Notes: a model not told the origin generated them from the letters alone. A stretch of DNA of 64,000 bases from Solimonas sp036405815 (GCA_036405815.1 DASWWX010000053.1:173886-237885), one strand, 5' to 3'; shown: positions 1 through 10,141, numbered from the stretch's first letter. Translations and numbers: made by a program.

Positions 1-681
1 CATCCTGCGCACCTGCTTGCGCTGCAGCTGCTCCTGCGAGCCGCAGAGATTGCACGGAATGATCGGGAACTGGCGCGCCTCGGCGTAGCGCACGATGTCG
101 CGCTCGCGACAATAGGCCAGCGGGCGGATCACCACGTTCCTGCCGTCGTCCGACTGCAGCTTCGGCGGCATCGCCGCGAGCTTGCCGCCGTGGAACAGGT
201 TCAGGAAGAAGGTCGCGACGATGTCGTCCTTGTGATGGCCGAGCGCAATCTTGGTGAAGCCTTCGGCCTCGGCGAAGGTGTACAGCGCGCCGCGGCGCAG
301 GCGCGAGCACAGCGAGCACATGGTCTTGCCTTCCGGGATCACACGCTTGACCACGGAGTACGTGTCCTGCTCGAGGATGCGGTACGGCACGCCGAGCGCC
401 TTCAAGTACTCCGGCAACACGTGCTCGGGGAAGCCCGGCTGCTTCTGATCGAGGTTGACCGCCATCAGCTCGAAGCGCACCGGCGCCTTTTTCTGCAGCT
501 GCAGCAGCAGATCCAGCATGGTGTAGCTGTCCTTGCCGCCGGACAGGCAGACCATCACGCGGTCGCCGTCGACGATCATGTTGTAGTCCATGATCGCCTG
601 GCCGACCTGGCGGCGCAGGCGCTTGGCCAGCTTGTTCTGTTCCTGGGCGTCGCGGCGGACGTCTTCGGCTACGGCGGACAT
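1..681 (-). CDS. ttcA: tRNA 2-thiocytidine(32) synthetase TtcA (3' end outside window)
   Basis: TtcA adenylates C32 of certain tRNAs and replaces its oxygen with sulfur, in the cytoplasm, using a labile Fe-S cluster. The frame read from ATG 681 gives 227 residues and stays open to the window edge, so the C-terminus is missing. The PP-loop ATPase motif SGGKDS lies at residues 47-52. Cysteines 122 and 125 (CSLC) and the pair at 210 and 213 (PCNLCGS) match the known cluster-binding cysteines of the family. HHKDD follows at about 149-153, as expected for a PP-loop enzyme. It lies downstream of a DUF167 gene with a gap of about 60 bp and is probably the last gene of the leftward run that starts with the RND pump. 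The identification is secure; only the end is unseen. Confidence 0.95.
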   Translation of the reverse strand, partial: MSAVAEDVRRDAQEQNKLAKRLRRQVGQAIMDYNMIVDGDRVMVCLSGGKDSYTMLDLLLQLQKKAPVRFELMAVNLDQKQPGFPEHVLPEYLKALGVPYRILEQDTYSVVKRVIPEGKTMCSLCSRLRRGALYTFAEAEGFTKIALGHHKDDIVATFFLNLFHGGKLAAMPPKLQSDDGRNVVIRPLAYCRERDIVRYAEARQFPIIPCNLCGSQEQLQRKQVRRM

Positions 682-741
682 CGGGAGTGCAACCTGGGTG
701 AGGAAAGCAGGCGCGCATTGTCTCACGCCGGCCCGCCGGAC

Positions 742-999
742 TCACCGGCCCAGGCGCCGACGCAGGTCGGCCTCGTCCAGGCCGTCGATCTCCACCCATT
801 TGTGCGCGCTGGTCTGGCCACGCACGACCCGGATCGCCGATTTGGGCAGGTCCAGCGCCGCCGCCAGCAGTTCGACGACCGCCTCGTTGGCCTTGCCGCG
901 CGCCGGCGCCGCGGTAACCGAGACCTTCAGTACGCCGCCCATCCAGCCGTTAACCGCGCTACGCGCGGCCTTGGGCGCCACCTTGAGCGCCAGTTTCAT
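742..999 (-). CDS. DUF167/UPF0235 (YggU-like) small protein
   Basis: This is an 85-residue protein of the DUF167 (YggU) family, whose molecular role is not established. The length and the conserved segments (LKVAPKAARS near the start, APARGKANEAVVELLA in the middle, and the ending VRGQTSAHKWVEIDGL) are typical of the family. The family fold is a small alpha/beta domain, probably cytoplasmic, and no signal peptide or membrane helix is visible. It begins 10 bp after the stop of the M20 peptidase gene, so the two are likely co-transcribed. Confidence 0.85.
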   Translation of the reverse strand: MKLALKVAPKAARSAVNGWMGGVLKVSVTAAPARGKANEAVVELLAAALDLPKSAIRVVRGQTSAHKWVEIDGLDEADLRRRLGR

Positions 1000-1009
1000 C
1001 GCTCGACGC

Positions 1010-2482
1010 TCAAGGTGGCGCGTTCAGGCCTTCCAGCAGGCGCGCGTACCAGCGCACGGCATCGGCATAGCCGGCGACCGAGATCCGCTCGTCGGTGCCA
1101 TGCACCCGCGCCAGATCCTCGCGTTGCAGCAGTACCGGTAGAAAGTTGTAACGACTATCGGCAACCGCGTCGTAATGCCGGGCATCGGTGCCACCGGTGA
1201 CGATGCCGGTGGTCACCACCGCCTGCGGAAACACCTCGCGCGTGGTGCGTTCCAGCAGAGCAAACGCGGCATTGTCGGTCGATGAAACCCGGGAAGCCTG
1301 ACTGGTGAAACCGTCGAGGATCGACAGTTCGATCCCCGGATCGTCGATCACGCGTCGCAGGTGCGCCGCCACCGTGGCGATGTCATCGCCCGGCAGCAGC
1401 CGGAAGTTGATCACGCCCTGCGCCTCGGTCGGCAGCACGTTGTCCTTGATGCCGGCACTGAGCATCGTCGGTGCCGTGGTGGTGCGGACCAGGGCATTCG
1501 TCACCGGCACGCCGGCCATCGTGCGCAGCAGCAGCGGTTCGAACAGCCAGCGGTTGGCGATCAGCAGGCGGTTCGGCAACGGCATTTCCGGCGCCAGGCG
1601 CAGCAGCATGCGTTCCACCGGCGGCGTCAGACGCGCCGGCAACGGCTGGTCCTGCACGCGCGCCATCGCGCGCGACAGGCGACCGACCGCGGTCTGCGGC
1701 GGCGGAATCGACGCGTGGCCGCCGTCGCCACGGGCGGTGAGCCGGAACGAGACGTAGCCCTTCTCGGCCGTCATGATCGACGCCACCGGCCGCGCCAGAC
1801 CGGCGACGACACCCTGCGTGATGGCGCCGCCCTCGTCGATCAGGAATTCGGCACGTACTCCGCGTTGCGCCAGCATCGCCGCCATGACCCTGGCGCCGTG
1901 CTCGCCACCGATCTCCTCGTCGTGACCATAGGCCAGATACACGGTACGCCGCGGCGCGTAGCCGGCGGCGAGCAGGATCTCGATGGCCTCGAGTTGCGCG
2001 ACCGCACTGGTCTTGTCGTCGAGCGCGCCGCGGCCCCAGATATGACCGTCGGCGATGGCGCCGGAGAACGGCGGCTGCGTCCAGCGCGCTTCGGTGCCAG
2101 GTTCGATCGGCACCACGTCCAGGTGCGCCAGCAGAAGGACCGGCGCGGCCTGCGCATCGCTGCCCGGCCATTCGTAGAGCAGGCTGCCGTCGCCGATCAC
2201 CTCGCGTCGCAGGCTGGCGTGCACGCGCGGGAACTGCGCGGCGAGATAGTCGGCCAGCGCGGCAAACGCATCCGTATCGATGGCGGCGCCGGCGGCGACC
2301 GAGATCGTCGGAATCGCCAGCGCGCCACCCAGGCGCTGCGCGATGGCAGCCTCATCCAGAGCGCGTGGCGGCAACGGCGCGGGTGCCGGCAGCCCATCGC
2401 GGTCCAGTCGCCAGAGCTGGATGCCGAACACCACCGCCAACACCAACAGCAGCCACAACAGGATCTTCAACGCAGATTTCAT
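1010..2482 (-). CDS. membrane-anchored M20 family zinc carboxypeptidase
   Basis: This is a di-zinc M20 peptidase (490 residues) of the CPS1/Gly-Xaa carboxypeptidase group. It probably removes C-terminal residues from small peptides or N-acyl amino acids outside the cytoplasmic membrane. A single hydrophobic helix at about residues 6-22 acts as signal anchor. The metal and catalytic pattern is present: HLDVV at about 120-124, GALDDK at 152-157 and EEIGGEHG at 189-196. I chose ATG 2482 because a G-rich Shine-Dalgarno (GGGGGT) sits just upstream; a GTG at 2488 is the alternative. The gene follows the second RND pump after about 27 bp. The exact substrate cannot be read from sequence. Confidence 0.85.
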   Translation of the reverse strand: MKSALKILLWLLLVLAVVFGIQLWRLDRDGLPAPAPLPPRALDEAAIAQRLGGALAIPTISVAAGAAIDTDAFAALADYLAAQFPRVHASLRREVIGDGSLLYEWPGSDAQAAPVLLLAHLDVVPIEPGTEARWTQPPFSGAIADGHIWGRGALDDKTSAVAQLEAIEILLAAGYAPRRTVYLAYGHDEEIGGEHGARVMAAMLAQRGVRAEFLIDEGGAITQGVVAGLARPVASIMTAEKGYVSFRLTARGDGGHASIPPPQTAVGRLSRAMARVQDQPLPARLTPPVERMLLRLAPEMPLPNRLLIANRWLFEPLLLRTMAGVPVTNALVRTTTAPTMLSAGIKDNVLPTEAQGVINFRLLPGDDIATVAAHLRRVIDDPGIELSILDGFTSQASRVSSTDNAAFALLERTTREVFPQAVVTTGIVTGGTDARHYDAVADSRYNFLPVLLQREDLARVHGTDERISVAGYADAVRWYARLLEGLNAPP

Positions 2483-2509
2483 CGACACCCCCGGCGACAG
2501 GGGCCCAGC

Positions 2510-5500
2510 CTAACGCAGCGGTTCGATTTCTTGCGATGCAGCGCCGGTGAGCGGCACTCCCCGCGCCTTGCGCGAAATCCGCGCGCCCCAGTTGCCCAGG
2601 TCCTCGAACGCCAGATACAGCGTCGGCAGCACCAGCAGGCTGACCACGGTGGAGAACACCAGGCCGCCGATCACCGCGCGCGCCATCGGGTAGTAGGGCG
2701 GGCCGTCGCTGCCGATGGCGGTCTGCGACAACGCCAGCGGAATCATCGCCAGCACCGTCGTCGACGCGGTCATCAGGATCGGGCGCAAGCGGTCGCGCGA
2801 ACCCTGGATCAACGCGCGTTCGCGTGCCATGCCGGCCGCGCGCAACTGGTGCACGTGGTCGATCAGCACGATGCCGTTGTTCACGACGATGCCCATCAGC
2901 ACCAGCATGCCGATCATCGCCATGAACGAGAACGTGGTCCCCGTCAGGAAGAAGAACCAGTAGACGCCGATGAACGAGAACAGGATGCCGGTGATGATCG
3001 CGGTGGGCGCCAGTACCGACTCGAACAGCGCCGCCATGACGATGTAGATCAGCGCCAGTGCCAGCAGCATGTTGACGACCATCGCCTGCATGTTCTCGGC
3101 GTCGTCGTCGAAGGCCTGACCGAAGGTCCAGCCGTAGCCCGGCGGGAACTGCATCTGCTCCAGCACCGACTTGAGCCGGTTCTTGGCCTCCTCGGCGGTC
3201 ACGCCTTCGCCGGTCGACAGGTTGATCGACAGGCTGGTGCGGCGATCCTCGCGCCGGATCAGGCTCGGCACATCCCCGATCGATAGGTCCGCGACCGTGC
3301 CGAGCGTGACGCGGCGACCATCGGCGGCCTGGATCGGCAGCGACAGCAGCGCGTCCAGATTGGTGCGGTCACTGCGCCGGAACTGCAGCAGCAGGTCGAT
3401 TTCGCCGGTGGCGGTGCGGAACGGCCGCAATTCGGCGCCACGCATGGCCGCGGCGACGACCTCGGCAACCTCCTGGCTGGACAGCCCCTGCTGCCGCGCA
3501 CGCTCGCGATCCACGCGCACGCGCACCTCCCAATCGCTGGCACCGGCATTGAGATGCACATCGTTCAGACCGGGCACGCCCTTGAGCACCTGCGCAGCGT
3601 CCAGCGCAACCTCGCGCAGGCGCTCGCTGGATTCACCGTAGATGCGCACCGACAGCTTGTCGCCGCCGGAGCGACGCTGATCGAAGCTGGGCGCGGCGAT
3701 CGCCAGCTTCGGCATCTCCTGGCGGATCTCGTCCTTGATCTGCTCCGCGGTCTTGGTGCGCTGCTGCTCGTCGTCGATCAGGTAGATCAGCATCTGCGCG
3801 CGGCCGAGATCGAAATAGCTGTAGACCGAGGCGATTTCGAAGCGAGCCTGATTGGCGAACATGAAGGCCTCCATGGTCTCCACGGCCTGCTGCACCTTTT
3901 CGAGCTGGTACACCCCGTTGAGATTGAACTCCATGAACAGCCGCGACGGGCTGGAGCTCGGAAACATGTCGCTCTTCACTTTGGAGATCGGCAGCGCGAC
4001 GCTGCCCAGGATCAGCAGGATCAGCAGCGCGGTCTTGCCGCGGTGACGCAACGTCCACTCCAGAACATCCGCGTAGCGCGCCGCCATCCGGACGAACCAG
4101 TCATCTTCGCTGTGCACGACGCGCAGTCGCGTGGTCAGCTGGGGAATCAGCGTGATCGCCACCAGCAACGACGCTGCCAGCGACACACTGATCGTGATCG
4201 CGACATGCCCCATGAAGACACTGATTTCGTTCTGCGCCCCGAACAGGTTCGGCAGGAACACGATCGCCGTGGTCAGCGTGCCCAGCGTCACCGCCAGCCC
4301 GACCTGGGAGACGCCGGTCAGCGTGGCACGCACCGGGTCCTGACCCGCTGCGCGCTGGCGCGCGATGGACTCGGTCACCACCACGGCATTGTCGATCAAC
4401 ATGCCGATCGACAGCATCAGACCCATCAGCGTGAGAATGTTGAGGCTGTACTTCAGGAAGTACATCGCCGCCAGCGTCATGACCAGCGATAACGGCACGG
4501 CCAGCGTGACGATCAGCGTCATGCGCAGGTCGCGCAGGAACAGGTACAGCACCACGATCGAGAACAGCGCGCCGAGCAAACCGGCCTCGAGCAGTTCGTT
4601 GAGCGACTTGCGCACATCGGCGGCCGAGTCATTGAACATCACCAGCGCGATGCCCTGCATCTCGGGCAGCTGCGAGACGGCCGCGATCTCGGCTTTCACG
4701 CGATCGGACACGTCGACCAGGTTCGCGCCGGTCTCCTTGAACACGTTGAGGCCGACGGCGTAGCGGCGGTTGAGGTGACGCCCGTAGGTCAGCACCGGCT
4801 GCGCGTAGACGACCTCTGCGATGTCGCGCAGTCGCAGGCCCTGCGTGTTGATCACCACCGCGCCAACATCGTCGAGCGTCCGGAACCGTCCCTCCGGCTT
4901 GACGTAATAGCGGCGTCCGGCCTCGATCAGGTCGCCGGCGCTGAGTGCGAAGTTGGCTTGCTGCAGCATCGCCGACAGCTTGCGCAGGTCGACCCCGTAG
5001 GCGGCGACGCGCTCGGCCGCGAGTTCGATGCGAATCTGTTTGGGCTCCACGCCGTACAGCTCGACCCGCGAGACGCCGGTCAGCCGCTCGATGCGCCGCT
5101 TCAGGTTGCGATCGAGCATGTCGTAGGCATCGGCCAGATCACGGTCCGCCGAGATGCGGTAGACCAACATCGGCTGATCGCTGCCGGAGAACTTGAGCAC
5201 GGTGATGCGTTCCAGTTCGGCGGGCAGCGAACCACGGATGGCATCCACCTTGTCGCGCACCTCCGCGCCCGCCGCGGCCAGCTCCGTGCCCCACTCGAAC
5301 TCGATCTGGATATTGGCGCCGTCGTCGCGCGACTCCGACTCCATGCGCTTGATGCCGGGCATCGTCGCCAGCGCCTCTTCGATCGGTCGCGTGATCCGGC
5401 GCTCCACTTCCTCCGGCGTCGAGTTGCGATATGGCACGTTGACGACGAGAAAGGGGAACTCGATGTCCGGCAGCGATTCCAGCGGCAGGCGTTGACTGGA

Positions 5501-5581
5501 GATCAACCCGATCACGGTCATGCAGACGAAGAACATCGCCGTCGTCACCGGCCGCGCCAGCGCGATCTCGGTCAGTTTCAC
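2510..5581 (-). CDS. RND-family efflux permease, second of a tandem pair
   Basis: This 1023-residue inner-membrane proton-driven transporter is of the HAE1/AcrB type. It has the usual twelve-helix layout with two large periplasmic loops and the short N-terminal helix just inside the start (TAMFFVCMTVIG). The helix-4 proton relay reads IGMLIDNAVVVTE, with one aspartate followed by asparagine where many pumps have two aspartates. The start is GTG, and its GTGA overlaps the stop of the upstream pump gene by 4 bp, so translation is probably coupled. With the adaptor and first pump it forms an adaptor-pump-pump set like mdtABC or muxABC, in which the two pumps assemble as a hetero-trimer. No outer-membrane channel gene is present in the window, so a TolC-type partner must be encoded elsewhere. 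Confidence 0.9.
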   Translation of the reverse strand: MKLTEIALARPVTTAMFFVCMTVIGLISSQRLPLESLPDIEFPFLVVNVPYRNSTPEEVERRITRPIEEALATMPGIKRMESESRDDGANIQIEFEWGTELAAAGAEVRDKVDAIRGSLPAELERITVLKFSGSDQPMLVYRISADRDLADAYDMLDRNLKRRIERLTGVSRVELYGVEPKQIRIELAAERVAAYGVDLRKLSAMLQQANFALSAGDLIEAGRRYYVKPEGRFRTLDDVGAVVINTQGLRLRDIAEVVYAQPVLTYGRHLNRRYAVGLNVFKETGANLVDVSDRVKAEIAAVSQLPEMQGIALVMFNDSAADVRKSLNELLEAGLLGALFSIVVLYLFLRDLRMTLIVTLAVPLSLVMTLAAMYFLKYSLNILTLMGLMLSIGMLIDNAVVVTESIARQRAAGQDPVRATLTGVSQVGLAVTLGTLTTAIVFLPNLFGAQNEISVFMGHVAITISVSLAASLLVAITLIPQLTTRLRVVHSEDDWFVRMAARYADVLEWTLRHRGKTALLILLILGSVALPISKVKSDMFPSSSPSRLFMEFNLNGVYQLEKVQQAVETMEAFMFANQARFEIASVYSYFDLGRAQMLIYLIDDEQQRTKTAEQIKDEIRQEMPKLAIAAPSFDQRRSGGDKLSVRIYGESSERLREVALDAAQVLKGVPGLNDVHLNAGASDWEVRVRVDRERARQQGLSSQEVAEVVAAAMRGAELRPFRTATGEIDLLLQFRRSDRTNLDALLSLPIQAADGRRVTLGTVADLSIGDVPSLIRREDRRTSLSINLSTGEGVTAEEAKNRLKSVLEQMQFPPGYGWTFGQAFDDDAENMQAMVVNMLLALALIYIVMAALFESVLAPTAIITGILFSFIGVYWFFFLTGTTFSFMAMIGMLVLMGIVVNNGIVLIDHVHQLRAAGMARERALIQGSRDRLRPILMTASTTVLAMIPLALSQTAIGSDGPPYYPMARAVIGGLVFSTVVSLLVLPTLYLAFEDLGNWGARISRKARGVPLTGAASQEIEPLR

Positions 5582-8500
5582 GCGCGCGCCCCGACGTCGC
5601 TGCGACGGTCGAGCAACGTGTAGACCACCGGAATCACGACCAGCGTCAGCAGCGTCGACACGGCCAGGCCGCCGATCACCGTGATCGCCATCGGCGCGCG
5701 CATCTCGGCGCCCTCGCCACCGCCAACCGCCATCGGCAGCAGGCCGAGAATCGCGGTCAGCGTCGTCATCAGGATCGGCCGCAGACGGATCGGCCCGGCC
5801 TGCAGCAGCGCGTCGCGTCGCGAGACGCCCTGCGCCCGCAAACGGTTGACCAGGTCGATCAGGATGATGCCGTTCTTCACGACGATGCCGACCAGCATGA
5901 CCATGCCGATCAACGCGATGACATTGATCGCGGTGCCGGTGACGAACAGCGCGCCGATCGCGCCGATCGCCGCCAGCGGGATCGAGAACAGGATCACGAA
6001 GGGGTGCACCAGCGACTCGAACTGCGACGCCATCACCAGATAGACCAGAAAGACGGCCAGCGCCAGTGCCAGCTGCAGCGAGCGGAAGGACACTTCCATC
6101 TCCTCGCTCTGACCGGCGACACGCGCGCTCACGCCGGTCGGCATCGGGGTATCCCGGATGATCGCCTCCAGCTCTGCGACCGCTTCACCGAGATCGCCGT
6201 GCGCCAGTCCGGCGGACACCACGACGGCGCGCTGCTGATCGAAGCGGCGGATCTCGCTGGGCCCCGAACGGTTGATGACCTGCGCCACCGACGACAGCCG
6301 CACCGGACGCTCGGATTCCGGATTGATCAGCAGGTTGGCGACCGCATCCACGGTTGCGCGCTCGCGTTCGGCGCCGCGCACCAGCACGTCGATTTCGCGG
6401 TCGCCCATGCGGTAGCGGGTCGCCACCTCGCCCTGTACCGCCTGCGCGACGCGACGGGCGAGGTCTGCGGTGTCCAGGCCTAACGCAGCGGCGCGCTCCT
6501 GATCGAACAGGATCTGCACTTCCGGATGGCCGGGCAGCAGCGTGGATTCGACCTCAGTGAAGCGATCGGAGGTGATCATGCGCGCCTGAATCTGGCGCGC
6601 CACACGACCGATCGTATCCAGATCGTAACCGCCGATCTCCACCTCCAGCGGCGTCTTCAGCGTGAACAGCGTCGGGCGCTCGAAACGGTAGCTGAGGCCC
6701 GGCTTGCCTTCGATGCGACGCCGCAGTTCGGCGGTCAACTCGGCCTCCCGCTCAAAGGCATCGGGCTTGAGCACCAGCGTCAGCGTGCCCTCGTTCTCGC
6801 CGCCGGACTCCGCATTGGCATCCAGACGATTGCCGGTACCCGCCACCGAGTGGGTCGCCACCAGACGTTCGTCCCCGCGAAGATCGCGTGACAGTTCTCG
6901 CACCAGCGCGTCGGTACGCTCCAGCGAGGTACCGGGCGCCAACTGCAGCTTGGCGTTGAACTCGCCTTGATTGAAGGGCGGAATCAGCTCGACGCCGATG
7001 CGCGTCAGCAGCAACAGACTCAGGCCGAAAAGCAGCGTCGCGACACCGACCACCGTCGCGCGATGATCCAGCGCCCACGCCAGCAGATCACGGTAGCGCC
7101 CTTCGAGCCTGGCATAGCCACGCTGCCAGGCGCCTGCCGCCGGTTGCATCACCCTGCCCAGCACCCGCCCGACCGCACGCAGGGGCCATACGAACAGCAC
7201 CCGCACCAGCCACATCGGTCCTGTCTCCAGCGTCCCGACCCGCACGCCACTGACGCCGCGGCGCAGTGCGGTGCCCTGCGTCACCCGTGCCGCGGCCTCC
7301 GGCACCGCGCGTCGTTCATGCAGGCGCGCGGCACACATCGGGATCAGCGTGATCGCCACCAGCAGCGAGAACATCAGCGACGCGCTGACCACCAGCGCCT
7401 GATCCGAGAACAGCTGGCCGGCAATGCCCTGCACGAACACCATCGGGAAAAATACCGCCACCGTGGTCAACGTCGATGCCACGACCGCGCCGTAAACCTC
7501 TCGCGTGCCGACCACGGCCGCTTCGATCGGGCTCAGGCCCTGTTCCTGCTTGCGGAAGATGGCCTCCAGTACGACGATCGCATCGTCCACGATCAGGCCG
7601 ATCGCCAGCGCGATGCCGCCCAGCGACATGATGTTCAGCGACAGGCCGGCGCCGTACATGATGTTGAACGTCGCGATCACCGACACCGGAATCGACAGCG
7701 ACACGATCGCGGTCACCGCCGCGTTGCGCAGAAACAGGTAGATCACCAGGATCGCCAGCAGACCGCCCTCGATCGCCGCCTGCATCACTTCGTGGGTCGC
7801 CTGCTGGATGAACACCGACTGGTCGTAGAGCGTCTTCAGCTCCAGGTCCGACGGCAGCGCCTTGCGCAGGCTGTCGATGCGTTTGCGCGCGCCCTCCGCG
7901 ATGGTCACGGTGTTGCTGTCGCCTTCGCGGTACAGCGCGATTTCCACCGCCTCGTCGCCGTCGATGCGGATGACCGCCTCGCGCTCCTTGAAACCGCTGC
8001 GCACCTCGGCGATGTCGCGCAGGTAGACGTTGCGCCCCTCCTGCGTAGCGACGATCGTGCCCGCGATCTCGTCGAGCGTGCGGAACTGGTTCAGCGTGCG
8101 CACCAGATACGACGCCGAACCCTGATCGACGCGGCCGCCCGAGATGTTCGCGTTCTCTGCTGCCAGGCGCTGCGAGACCGTGGTCAGCGTCAGATTGAGC
8201 TGGGCGAGTTTCTGCAGATCGACCAGCACCTGCACCTCGTCCTCGAGGCCGCCGGAGATCTTCACGGCCGCCACGCCGTCGACACCCTCCAGCGGCTTCT
8301 GGATCAAGTCCTCGGCCACCCGGCGCAGGCGCTTGAGCGTGGATTCGTCGGCAACGGCGGGCCGGCCATCGGCGCCGGGCTTCAACGACAGACCCAGTCG
8401 CAGGATCGGATCCTGGCTCGGATCGAAACGCAACACGATCGGGCGCACGACTTCCTTGGGCAGCTCGAGCGCATCGAGCTTCTCGCGCACGTCGAGCACG

Positions 8501-8811
8501 GCGAAGTCCATCTTCGTGCCCCACTCGAACTCGAGCGTGACGTCGCCCTGGCTGGCGCGCGACATGGAGGAGACACGGCGCACGCCGCGGATGACACCCA
8601 GCGCCTCTTCGATCGGCTTGGCCAGCAAGGTCTCGACTTCGGTCGGCGCCGCACCGGGCAACTCGGTGCGAACCGTCAGCGTCGGATACGACAGATCCGG
8701 CAGCAACGTCACCTGCAGCCGCGACAGCGACACCATGCCGAACAGCAGCACGGCCACCGTCAGCATCGAGATCGCGACTGGCCGTCGCGTGCAGACTTCG
8801 ATCAGATTCAT
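5578..8811 (-). CDS. RND-family efflux permease, first of a tandem pair
   Basis: This is a 1077-residue RND transporter. The ATG at 8811 gives the family N-terminus MNLIEVCTRRPVAIS; an upstream in-frame extension is Arg/Pro-rich and unlikely. The helix-4 relay IGLIVDDAIVVLE carries the canonical Asp-Asp pair, unlike the downstream partner. The cytoplasmic connector between the two halves (about residues 490-560) is unusually long and rich in Arg and Ala. The gene starts 13 bp after the adaptor stop and overlaps the next pump by 4 bp. It probably exports hydrophobic or amphiphilic compounds; the substrate is unknown. A regulator gene is not adjacent, but a palindrome upstream of the adaptor could be its operator. 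Confidence 0.9.
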   Translation of the reverse strand: MNLIEVCTRRPVAISMLTVAVLLFGMVSLSRLQVTLLPDLSYPTLTVRTELPGAAPTEVETLLAKPIEEALGVIRGVRRVSSMSRASQGDVTLEFEWGTKMDFAVLDVREKLDALELPKEVVRPIVLRFDPSQDPILRLGLSLKPGADGRPAVADESTLKRLRRVAEDLIQKPLEGVDGVAAVKISGGLEDEVQVLVDLQKLAQLNLTLTTVSQRLAAENANISGGRVDQGSASYLVRTLNQFRTLDEIAGTIVATQEGRNVYLRDIAEVRSGFKEREAVIRIDGDEAVEIALYREGDSNTVTIAEGARKRIDSLRKALPSDLELKTLYDQSVFIQQATHEVMQAAIEGGLLAILVIYLFLRNAAVTAIVSLSIPVSVIATFNIMYGAGLSLNIMSLGGIALAIGLIVDDAIVVLEAIFRKQEQGLSPIEAAVVGTREVYGAVVASTLTTVAVFFPMVFVQGIAGQLFSDQALVVSASLMFSLLVAITLIPMCAARLHERRAVPEAAARVTQGTALRRGVSGVRVGTLETGPMWLVRVLFVWPLRAVGRVLGRVMQPAAGAWQRGYARLEGRYRDLLAWALDHRATVVGVATLLFGLSLLLLTRIGVELIPPFNQGEFNAKLQLAPGTSLERTDALVRELSRDLRGDERLVATHSVAGTGNRLDANAESGGENEGTLTLVLKPDAFEREAELTAELRRRIEGKPGLSYRFERPTLFTLKTPLEVEIGGYDLDTIGRVARQIQARMITSDRFTEVESTLLPGHPEVQILFDQERAAALGLDTADLARRVAQAVQGEVATRYRMGDREIDVLVRGAERERATVDAVANLLINPESERPVRLSSVAQVINRSGPSEIRRFDQQRAVVVSAGLAHGDLGEAVAELEAIIRDTPMPTGVSARVAGQSEEMEVSFRSLQLALALAVFLVYLVMASQFESLVHPFVILFSIPLAAIGAIGALFVTGTAINVIALIGMVMLVGIVVKNGIILIDLVNRLRAQGVSRRDALLQAGPIRLRPILMTTLTAILGLLPMAVGGGEGAEMRAPMAITVIGGLAVSTLLTLVVIPVVYTLLDRRSDVGARA

Positions 8812-8824
8812 GGCCGCGCTCGGC

Positions 8825-9940
8825 TCAGGGCGTTGCGGCGTCAGCCGGTTCGGCAGCCGCGGGCGCCGGCTTGGTTTCGGCTGCCGGTTCTGCCGCCGCA
8901 TCGGCCGGCAGATTCACGGCGGTCACCGGCGCGTCGTCCTTGAGATTGCTCTGGCCGGTGGTGACGATCTGCTCGCCAGCGCTCAGACCTTCCAGCACCT
9001 CGTAGTGATCGGCGTCGCTGTAACCGGTCCGGATCGCACGGCGGCGCGCCTTGCCGTCGGCGACGACGAACACCGACTGCGCGGCATCCTCGGTCAGCAC
9101 CGCGTCCTTCGGAATCAGCAGCGCATGGTCGCGGCGGTCGTAGCGGATCTCGACGCGGCCGAACATGCCCGGCTTCAGCTCCGGCTGATCGGCCGCCATC
9201 GCCACCGTCACCTTCACCGTGCCCGTCTGCGCATCGACGACCGGATTCACGCGCAGGATCTCGCCACGGAAAAGCTTGCCCGGCCACGCATCGACCACCA
9301 GCACCGCCGGATGACCCGCCGCGAGCTTGTGGATATCGCGCTCGGGGACATGGATTTGCGCCTGCAGACGATCCATGCGCGTGATGCGGAACGTGGGGCT
9401 GCCGATCGTGATCTGATTGCCGACCTTGATGTGACGCACCGACACCACACCGGCAAAGGGGGCACGAATCTCGGACTCGCGCAGCGTCAGACGCGCCAGA
9501 TCGTAGGCGGCCCGCGCGCCTTCCAGCTCGAACTTGGCGCGCTCGAACGCCTCTCGCGAAATCAGGTTGCGCTGGAACACCGACTCGCTGCGCTTGAAGT
9601 CCTGCTCGAGCTTGTCGAGCGTGGAACGCGCGCGCGCCACTTCCAGACGCAGGCGCTCCGTCTCCAATCGCGCCAGCGGCTCGCCGGCCCGTACTCGTGC
9701 GCCCTCCTCGACGAGGATCTGCTCGATCACGCCATCGGTCTTGGCGTTGACCGTCGCTTCCTCTTCGGCTTCGAGCGTCGCGGTCCCGCGGTAAGCCGCG
9801 TCGATCGTGCCGGTGCGCACCGTCGCCACCTCGACCGGCACGGCCGCCGCTTCCTTTTTCTCCTCGACACCCGAACCGCCGCAGGCGCCCAGCAGCAACA
9901 GACTGGCCAGCAGGCCGGCAACCAGATTGACGCGCTTCAT
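8825..9940 (-). CDS. RND efflux periplasmic adaptor (membrane fusion lipoprotein)
   Basis: This 371-residue adaptor links RND pumps to an outer-membrane channel. The start at ATG 9940 gives a lipoprotein signal with lipobox LLGAC and lipidated Cys20, and GGGAG precedes it at suitable spacing. The order of parts fits the HlyD/AcrA family: a first beta-barrel/lipoyl segment (about 35-100), an alpha-hairpin (about 100-165), the second lipoyl half with IRAPFAGVV at about 170, then beta-barrel and membrane-proximal domains. The C-terminal 25 residues or so are an Ala/Pro/Glu-rich tail. It is the first gene of the pump operon and lies 13 bp upstream of the first permease. A longer in-frame ORF upstream to 10090 has no signal peptide and was not used. 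Confidence 0.9.
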   Translation of the reverse strand: MKRVNLVAGLLASLLLLGACGGSGVEEKKEAAAVPVEVATVRTGTIDAAYRGTATLEAEEEATVNAKTDGVIEQILVEEGARVRAGEPLARLETERLRLEVARARSTLDKLEQDFKRSESVFQRNLISREAFERAKFELEGARAAYDLARLTLRESEIRAPFAGVVSVRHIKVGNQITIGSPTFRITRMDRLQAQIHVPERDIHKLAAGHPAVLVVDAWPGKLFRGEILRVNPVVDAQTGTVKVTVAMAADQPELKPGMFGRVEIRYDRRDHALLIPKDAVLTEDAAQSVFVVADGKARRRAIRTGYSDADHYEVLEGLSAGEQIVTTGQSNLKDDAPVTAVNLPADAAAEPAAETKPAPAAAEPADAATP

Positions 9941-10141
9941 CCCCACGCTCCCGACACCCCGTTGTTGATTGCCCATTCTGGAACAAGCCGCATGCCAGCC
10001 TGTCGGAACTCGCAACCCGTTGATCTGAAAATAGCTTTCCGAATAGCCGCGAGGCGGACCGGAAGTGAAGACACACAGATCGGCAGTCAATTGGCCAAAT
10101 CCGCTACCTCTTGGTCCGAATCGCCGCCGGCTTGAGTGTGA

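Noticed and set aside
9941..10090. N-terminal extension of the RND adaptor
   Set aside because: The ATG at 9940 starts a proper lipoprotein signal peptide; the extension has none and crosses the regulatory gap.
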